The notes below the pieces were generated by a model, which was given only the letters and a program-made list of their open reading frames with translations, had not been told where the DNA came from and ran no database searches. Below are positions 14,346 to 18,295 of a DNA stretch of 18,295 nucleotides, piece after piece. The stretch comes from Pseudodesulfovibrio sp. (GTDB lineage Bacteria > Desulfobacterota > Desulfovibrionia > Desulfovibrionales > Desulfovibrionaceae), in contig JAFLJW010000398.1 of NCBI GenBank assembly GCA_022712815.1, forward strand, positions 1-18,295. The letters run 5' to 3'. The number at the start of each line of letters is the position of its first letter. The stretch's first letter is position 1. The translations under genes and the position numbers were made by a program.

Positions 14346-15755
14346 CTACTCGATGCCGAAGTGTTTCATCTTGCGCCACAGGGTGCTTCGGCCCCAGCCA
14401 AGGATTTCGGCGGCTTTTTGTTTCCTGCCACCGGTTTTGAGCAGGGCATCGAGGATCATTCTGCGCTGTACATCTTCCCAGCTCTCTTTTTTCGTGGGGT
14501 TGGAGAGGGGCTGGAGAGGCAGTGGTGCCGATGATTCCCCCTGCCCGGTTTTTTCAGCCAAGGCGGTCTGTTGAGGGGTATGCAGCAGATATCCGGGCAG
14601 GTGGCGGATGCGGATACTTTTTTCGTCACAGAAGTTGATCGCATATTCTATGAGATTCCTCAGTTCACGGACGTTGCCCGGATAGGCATAGTCCTGCAAT
14701 ATGGTTGTGGCATTCTGGGAGAATCCTTCCACCTTCTTGCCAAACCGGGCCTGAAACATCTTCAGGAAATGGTCGTGAAGCATGAGGATGTCCTCGCCCC
14801 GTTCCCTGAGGGGCGGCAAGTGCAACCTGATGACATTCAGGCGATAGAGAAGGTCCTGGCGGAATTGTTTGTTTCGGACCATGTCTTCGAGGTCGCGGTG
14901 GGTGGCGACAATGATGCGGACATCCGTATGGAATCCCTTGGTCCCGCCAAGCGGATAGACGACCTTGTCGTCAAGGAAAGAGAGCAGCTTGACCTGAAGC
15001 GGCAGCGGGAGGTCTCCGATTTCCGTGAGGAACAAGGTGCCGCCGTGGGCCAGACGGAACCGTCCGGGTTTGTCGTGGTCCGCGCCGGTGAATGCGCCTT
15101 TGGTGTGACCGAAAAGCTCTGATTCGAGCAAGGTGTCGGGCAGTGCGCCACAGTTGATCTTGATGAACGGGCCTTTGCTGCGGTCGGATGCATTGTGAAT
15201 TTCTTCGGCCAGCAGGTCTTTGCCGGTGCCGGTTTCGCCGGTGATGAGTACAGAGGAATCGGTTTGCGCGATGCTTGGGACCATGGCAAAAATTTTCTTG
15301 ATCTGAGGACTGTTGCCCACCAAGTCGCCCAGGCCGAAAACTCCGGTCGTGGTCTCATTTAAGGTGTGGCTGCCCCTGATTGCAATGGTTTCGACGATGC
15401 CGCCTGCATCACCATCTTCATTGATGAGCGGGGATACGGTCAGGCGAACAGGTATTTTTCGCCGTTCCCGGTTGATGATGTCCGCGTCAACGTTTCTGGT
15501 CTGCATCTTGTCCCAGCCGACCATGACCGGGCAATCCTTCATGCAGTAGTCGCACCGGAGGGCGTGCAGGCAGCCCAGCCCGACAACTCGTTCCCGGTCA
15601 ACGCCGGTCAATGTTTCGTAGGCCTTGTTAACCAACAGCAACGTGCCGTGTGGGTCCATGATCGCCACACCCAGCGGCAGCTCATCAAGCAGGGCAGAGA
15701 GGCTGTTCGTATCCGGCAGCATTTTCATGAGCGATGTCGGGTCGAGCGTGGTCAT
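14346..15755 (-). CDS. Sigma-54-dependent activator (PAS-AAA+-Fis)
   Basis: A 469-residue enhancer-binding protein. A PAS sensor spans about 18-130 (LPLGVAIMDPHGTLLLVNKAYETLTG) and includes a cysteine group Cys62/68/71/75. The AAA+ domain spans about 140-375: Walker A GETGTGKD (173-180), sigma-54-contact loop GAFTGA (220-225), Walker B LFLTEI (241-246), arginine-finger region FRQDLLYRL (298-306), PPLRERGEDI and YPGNVRELRN. A Fis-type helix-turn-helix closes the protein (GRKQKAAEILGWGRSTLWRKMK). The Walker B Asp is replaced by Thr244 (codon 15024-15026), which is unusual. There is no receiver domain, so the PAS domain is the sensor. The ribosome site is weak (AGGA about 15 bases off), so the start could be Met10 or Met12. 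It is the first gene of an operon with the NifX-like gene and the likely activator of the promoter at 13834-13849. Confidence 0.93.
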   Translation of the reverse strand: MTTLDPTSLMKMLPDTNSLSALLDELPLGVAIMDPHGTLLLVNKAYETLTGVDRERVVGLGCLHALRCDYCMKDCPVMVGWDKMQTRNVDADIINRERRKIPVRLTVSPLINEDGDAGGIVETIAIRGSHTLNETTTGVFGLGDLVGNSPQIKKIFAMVPSIAQTDSSVLITGETGTGKDLLAEEIHNASDRSKGPFIKINCGALPDTLLESELFGHTKGAFTGADHDKPGRFRLAHGGTLFLTEIGDLPLPLQVKLLSFLDDKVVYPLGGTKGFHTDVRIIVATHRDLEDMVRNKQFRQDLLYRLNVIRLHLPPLRERGEDILMLHDHFLKMFQARFGKKVEGFSQNATTILQDYAYPGNVRELRNLIEYAINFCDEKSIRIRHLPGYLLHTPQQTALAEKTGQGESSAPLPLQPLSNPTKKESWEDVQRRMILDALLKTGGRKQKAAEILGWGRSTLWRKMKHFGIE

Positions 15756-15779
15756 GGGTGGTCGTCATTCCTGGGTTGT

Positions 15780-15815
15780 TGAAATACGTTTCAGGGGTGA
15801 ACCATAATGAAACGT
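15780..15815. promoter_or_regulatory. Inverted TGAAACGT operator upstream of the EBP gene
   Basis: ACGTTTCA (15786-15793) and TGAAACGT (15808-15815) are perfect 8-bp inverted copies separated by 14 bases. An additional TGAAA at 15780-15784 makes TGAAATACGTTTCA on the left. The pair overlaps the predicted -10 and spacer of the EBP promoter, so binding would block it. The same 8-mer lies upstream of the sigma-54 promoter, which points to the EBP as the shared binder and to autorepression. Confidence 0.6.
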
Positions 15816-15829
15816 CCGGTGGAAAACAA
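15801..15829 (-). promoter_or_regulatory. Candidate sigma-70 promoter of the EBP operon
   Basis: On the - strand, TTGTTT (15824-15829) and TATGGT (15801-15806) are separated by 17 bases. Matches are 3/6 and 4/6. It is the only reasonable promoter in the 88 bases between the ROK stop and the EBP start. Confidence 0.45.
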
Positions 15830-15843
15830 GGTGGGTGTGTTCA

Positions 15844-17049
15844 TTATATTGCACAGTTCTGGTGTAGCTTCTGCAATACGAGTACCCCGGCTCCGCGGGC
15901 GTAATTTTCTTCCTGCCAGGGGCTGATGACGAGCTTGGGTGTGGTGCGGAATATTTTTGAGTTGCATGTCCTCATGGCCTGGGCCAGAGGTGCGAAGAGC
16001 ATGTCTTTTGCCAGGTTGCTCTTGCCCGTGATGATGATGGTCTCCGGGTCCAGAATGCGGGTCAGGTCCGCAATTCTCTGTCCGAGGATTGTGCCTGCGC
16101 TGGTGAAAATTTCCTGCAATACTTTTTCGCCGTTTTCAGCGGCATTGATAACGTCTTCAAGAGTGATCTGGTGGTTGTTCGGTGGTTGCCAGTGGCCGGT
16201 GCGGGCTGCTTTTTGTGCTTCCTTGAGGATGGCGTGGGGGGAAGCCATGGCCTCGAGGCAGCCCTTCATGCCGCATCGGCAGGTGGCCTCCCGGGAATCG
16301 CCCCTGACATGACCGAATTCTCCTGCTATTCCTTGCCATCCTCGTACGAGAGCACCGTTGACATACAGGCCCAGTCCTATTCCGTGCTCCAGTGTTATCA
16401 CCAAAAAGTTATCGACACCTTGTGCGGCGCCGAACCAATGCTCGTAGATGGCCAGTGTGTTGGAGCTGTTCTCGATGAATGTCTGGAATCCGGTTTTCTT
16501 TTCGACCAAATCCTTGAATGGAACATTGGTCCAGTCAAATCCTTTGCTGAAGCCGGGATGAAAATGGATCATTCCTTCGTCCGAGTTGACCAGGCCCGGT
16601 ATGCCGAGTCCAAGGCCGGAAATATCCTCAGGAATGAAACCGTGCCGAATGCAGCAGGTCCTGACCGTCTCTGCAACCCGGTTGGCGATTTCGTCGGGAG
16701 TGGTAATGGTTTCATCGAGGGCCAGGGCGTGTGAACCCATGACTCGCGCTTCCAGATTGATGACAACCACACTGATTTTGCCTGAAGATATGTAGGCCCC
16801 GGCGACGAAGGTGCCGTCCGGATTGAGTGCCAGGAGAATGGGAGGACGCCCGGTATGTTTGCCCGGTGCTGCTTTTTCGAAGATCAACCCTTCGTTGATG
16901 AGTGCGGCGGTGATGTCCGTGACAGTGGATTGGGCCAGACCTGTTTGCGCGGCAATCTCCTTGCGGGAGATATCTCCCTGCAATCGGACTGTTCGCAGCA
17001 CGTTATCCCGGTTCATGGCACGCATGAGGTTTTTATTTGCAACCCGCAC
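15844..17049 (-). CDS. ROK-family transcriptional regulator (NagC/XylR type)
   Basis: A 401-residue regulator. A winged helix-turn-helix fills about 15-70 (LRTVRLQGDISRKEIAAQTG, then LAQSTVTDITAALINEGLI, HTGRPP), followed by the ROK sugar-binding fold: GLGLGIPGLV (145-154), IGLGLYVNGALVRG (224-237), GIAGEFGHV (240-248) and the zinc motif CRCGMKGCLE (257-266). The kinase residues are lost: there is no DxGxT near 85-95 (AYISSGK instead), and ENSSN (193-197) replaces the catalytic ENDAN. It should therefore be a sugar-responsive DNA-binding protein, not a kinase. The GTG start has AGGGGA just upstream. It lies downstream of, and in the same direction as, a sugar ABC transporter, the likely target. 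Confidence 0.93.
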   Translation of the reverse strand: MRVANKNLMRAMNRDNVLRTVRLQGDISRKEIAAQTGLAQSTVTDITAALINEGLIFEKAAPGKHTGRPPILLALNPDGTFVAGAYISSGKISVVVINLEARVMGSHALALDETITTPDEIANRVAETVRTCCIRHGFIPEDISGLGLGIPGLVNSDEGMIHFHPGFSKGFDWTNVPFKDLVEKKTGFQTFIENSSNTLAIYEHWFGAAQGVDNFLVITLEHGIGLGLYVNGALVRGWQGIAGEFGHVRGDSREATCRCGMKGCLEAMASPHAILKEAQKAARTGHWQPPNNHQITLEDVINAAENGEKVLQEIFTSAGTILGQRIADLTRILDPETIIITGKSNLAKDMLFAPLAQAMRTCNSKIFRTTPKLVISPWQEENYARGAGVLVLQKLHQNCAI

Positions 17050-17076
17050 TCAGTTCCCCTCTCTGACAGATATGTT

Positions 17077-17105
17077 CGTATAGTCGGAGGTTGGGAATTT
17101 TACAA
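17077..17105 (-). promoter_or_regulatory. Candidate sigma-70 promoter of the ROK gene
   Basis: On the - strand, TTGTAA (17100-17105) and TATACG (17077-17082) are separated by 17 bases and lie about 28 bases before the GTG start. The ABC terminator upstream means that the ROK gene needs its own promoter, which supports the call. Confidence 0.5.
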
Positions 17106-17126
17106 CAGGCGAATTGCCTTGAAATA

Positions 17127-17160
17127 ACACAGGCCGCCGGGAAAACCTGGAGGCCTGTGT
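17127..17160 (-). terminator. Intrinsic terminator of the ABC transporter operon
   Basis: ACACAGGCC (17127-17135) pairs with GGCCTGTGT (17152-17160), and an inner CC-GG stem with one mismatch closes on TTTT. On the - strand the stem is followed by TATTTC. It lies 19 bases after the ATPase stop codon. Confidence 0.8.
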
Positions 17161-17179
17161 GCTTGATTAAAGGAAATCG

Positions 17180-18259
17180 TTATTTCCAGGCGTTGCCATT
17201 TGGTCCGAATACGTGGATTTTTTCGGTCCGTGCGGTCAAATGGATTGTATCACCGGTGGTTGCCAGGCTGGTTCCGGGCGAGCTTGCGATGATGGGGGTG
17301 CCGTCGGAAAGAGTACAGTAAAGGTAACTGACATCTCCCAGACGTTCTACCACGTCTACTTCGGCCTTGAGCAGACCTTCTGCCGTTTCGGACAGCAGCA
17401 GGTGTTCCGGGCGGATGCCGATGGTAGCCTCATCCTTTTCGTTGGCTGGAGTGTCGTGGTTGAAGCTCACGAGCTTGTCATCCGGCAAGCGGATTTCCAC
17501 CGCGCCATCCTTGACCGATGCCACTGTGCCCTTGAGGAAGTTCATCCTGGGTGAGCCGATGAAACCGGCCACAAAAATATTGGCTGGGCTGTTATACAGA
17601 TCCAGCGGTGCGCCAACCTGTTCCACGCGGCCATCGTTCAGAACCACGATCTTGTCGGCCAGGGTCATGGCTTCCACCTGATCGTGGGTGACATAGATGA
17701 TGGTGGCGTCGAGCTTCTTGTGTAGTTTGGCGATCTCGATGCGTGTCTGGACGCGCAGGGCGGCGTCGAGGTTGGAGAGCGGTTCATCGAAAAGGAACAC
17801 CTTGGGGTTTCTGACGATGGCTCGGCCAATGGCGACGCGCTGTCGCTGCCCGCCGGAGAGTTCTGCCGGATGGCGGGACAGGTAGTCGGTCAATTGCAGG
17901 GTCTGGGCGGCCTTGCGCACCCGGCTGTCGATCTCCTGCTTGCTGTGTTTTTTGAGCTTCAGGCCGAACGACATGTTTTTGTAGACCGTCATATGCGGAT
18001 ACAAAGCGTAGGATTGGAAGACCATGGCAATGCCGCGTTCGCGTGGTTGAACGTCATTGACCAGTTCTTCGTCGATGAAGATATCGCCAGCCGTAACTTG
18101 TTCCAGCCCGGCTATGACCCTGAGCAGAGTGGATTTTCCGCAGCCGGATGGCCCGACGAAAACGACGAATTCGCCATCTTTGACGTCCATGTTCACATCG
18201 TGGAGGACTTTGACTTTTCCAAACGATTTGTCGATGTGCTTCAATTGGATATCAGACAT
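17180..18259 (-). CDS. ABC transporter ATPase, MalK/UgpC family
   Basis: A 359-residue ATPase that powers a carbohydrate importer and sits on the inner face of the cytoplasmic membrane. The nucleotide-binding domain covers about 1-235: Walker A GPSGCGKS (36-43), Q-loop Gln82, signature LSGGQ (134-138), Walker B VFLFDE (154-159) and switch His192. The C-terminal 240-359 region is the TOBE/MalK-type regulatory domain (ATIGIRPEHLLL ... IHVFGPNG). The length is typical of UgpC/MsmK/MalK proteins. The sugar cannot be told from the ATPase, because such subunits are shared. AGGA lies six bases before the ATG, right after the stop of a probable permease gene. It is the last gene of its operon and is followed by a terminator and the ROK gene. 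Confidence 0.96.
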   Translation of the reverse strand: MSDIQLKHIDKSFGKVKVLHDVNMDVKDGEFVVFVGPSGCGKSTLLRVIAGLEQVTAGDIFIDEELVNDVQPRERGIAMVFQSYALYPHMTVYKNMSFGLKLKKHSKQEIDSRVRKAAQTLQLTDYLSRHPAELSGGQRQRVAIGRAIVRNPKVFLFDEPLSNLDAALRVQTRIEIAKLHKKLDATIIYVTHDQVEAMTLADKIVVLNDGRVEQVGAPLDLYNSPANIFVAGFIGSPRMNFLKGTVASVKDGAVEIRLPDDKLVSFNHDTPANEKDEATIGIRPEHLLLSETAEGLLKAEVDVVERLGDVSYLYCTLSDGTPIIASSPGTSLATTGDTIHLTARTEKIHVFGPNGNAWK

Positions 18260-18268
18260 GTTCTTCCT

Positions 18269-18295
18269 TTATTTGACCGCACCGGCGGTGATGCC
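18269..18295 (-). CDS. C-terminal end of a probable sugar ABC permease (partial)
   Basis: Only the last eight codons and TAA are inside the window, coding for GITAGAVK. The ending (G-L/I-TAGAVK) is typical of MalG-type carbohydrate permeases, which commonly precede a UgpC/MalK-type ATPase gene. The stop lies nine bases before the ATPase ATG. The call rests on this short tail and on its position. Confidence 0.6.
   Translation of the reverse strand, partial: GITAGAVK

Noticed and set aside
1..18295. CRISPR array, tRNA, rRNA, insertion sequence or toxin-antitoxin pair
   Set aside because: I looked for regular spaced repeats, cloverleaf-like segments, transposase motifs and small paired genes on both strands and found none that hold up by eye.

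Overview
The window looks like a chromosomal segment of a Desulfovibrionaceae-type sulfate reducer, with Pseudodesulfovibrio/Desulfovibrio the best guess. This is inferred from the gene content (a long BioD/DRTGG-type pta directly abutting ackA, an iron-sulfur protein very rich in cysteine, NhaB, and a sigma-54 activator next to a NifX-like gene), from intermediate GC, and from strong GC-rich terminators. The organism is not proven by anything in the window. No tRNA, rRNA, CRISPR array, insertion sequence or prophage gene was seen.

Left part (1-8005, mostly + strand): the 3' part of a polyferredoxin-like gene; a gene-free stretch of about 370 bases holding two copies of a palindromic repeat, the larger 125 bp long; a divergent glycine-zipper lipoprotein (- strand); a monocistronic HU gene with a strong terminator; the pta-ackA acetate/ATP pair with stop and start codons touching; a small Dabb-domain protein; a cysteine-containing protein of unknown function with its own terminator; and a soluble receiver-histidine kinase. 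A bidirectional terminator at 8042-8078 separates this half from the rest.

Middle part (8101-15755, all - strand): this is the most interesting region. Read in transcription order it contains a sigma-54 activator (EBP) and a NifX-like small protein in one operon, then a near-perfect -24/-12 promoter (13834-13849), then a degenerate receiver, a two-CBS protein, a DASS/SLC13 carrier, a left-handed beta-helix protein and the NhaB Na+/H+ antiporter. The 8-mer TGAAACGT/ACGTTTCA occurs as an inverted pair over the EBP's own promoter and again about 75 bp upstream of the -24/-12 promoter. This suggests that the EBP represses itself and activates the transporter cluster. A plausible reading, as inference, is a regulated sodium circuit: a Na+-coupled anion carrier plus an Na+ exporter, with CBS and pseudo-receiver accessory proteins. 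Several conserved residues are altered: the Walker B Asp of the EBP, the phosphorylation site of the receiver, and the SNT motifs of the carrier.

Right part (15844-18295, - strand): a ROK-family repressor-like gene with its own promoter, a terminator, and the end of a MalK/UgpC-type sugar ABC transporter operon (ATPase, preceded by the last eight codons of a probable permease). The ROK protein is a candidate regulator of that sugar operon.
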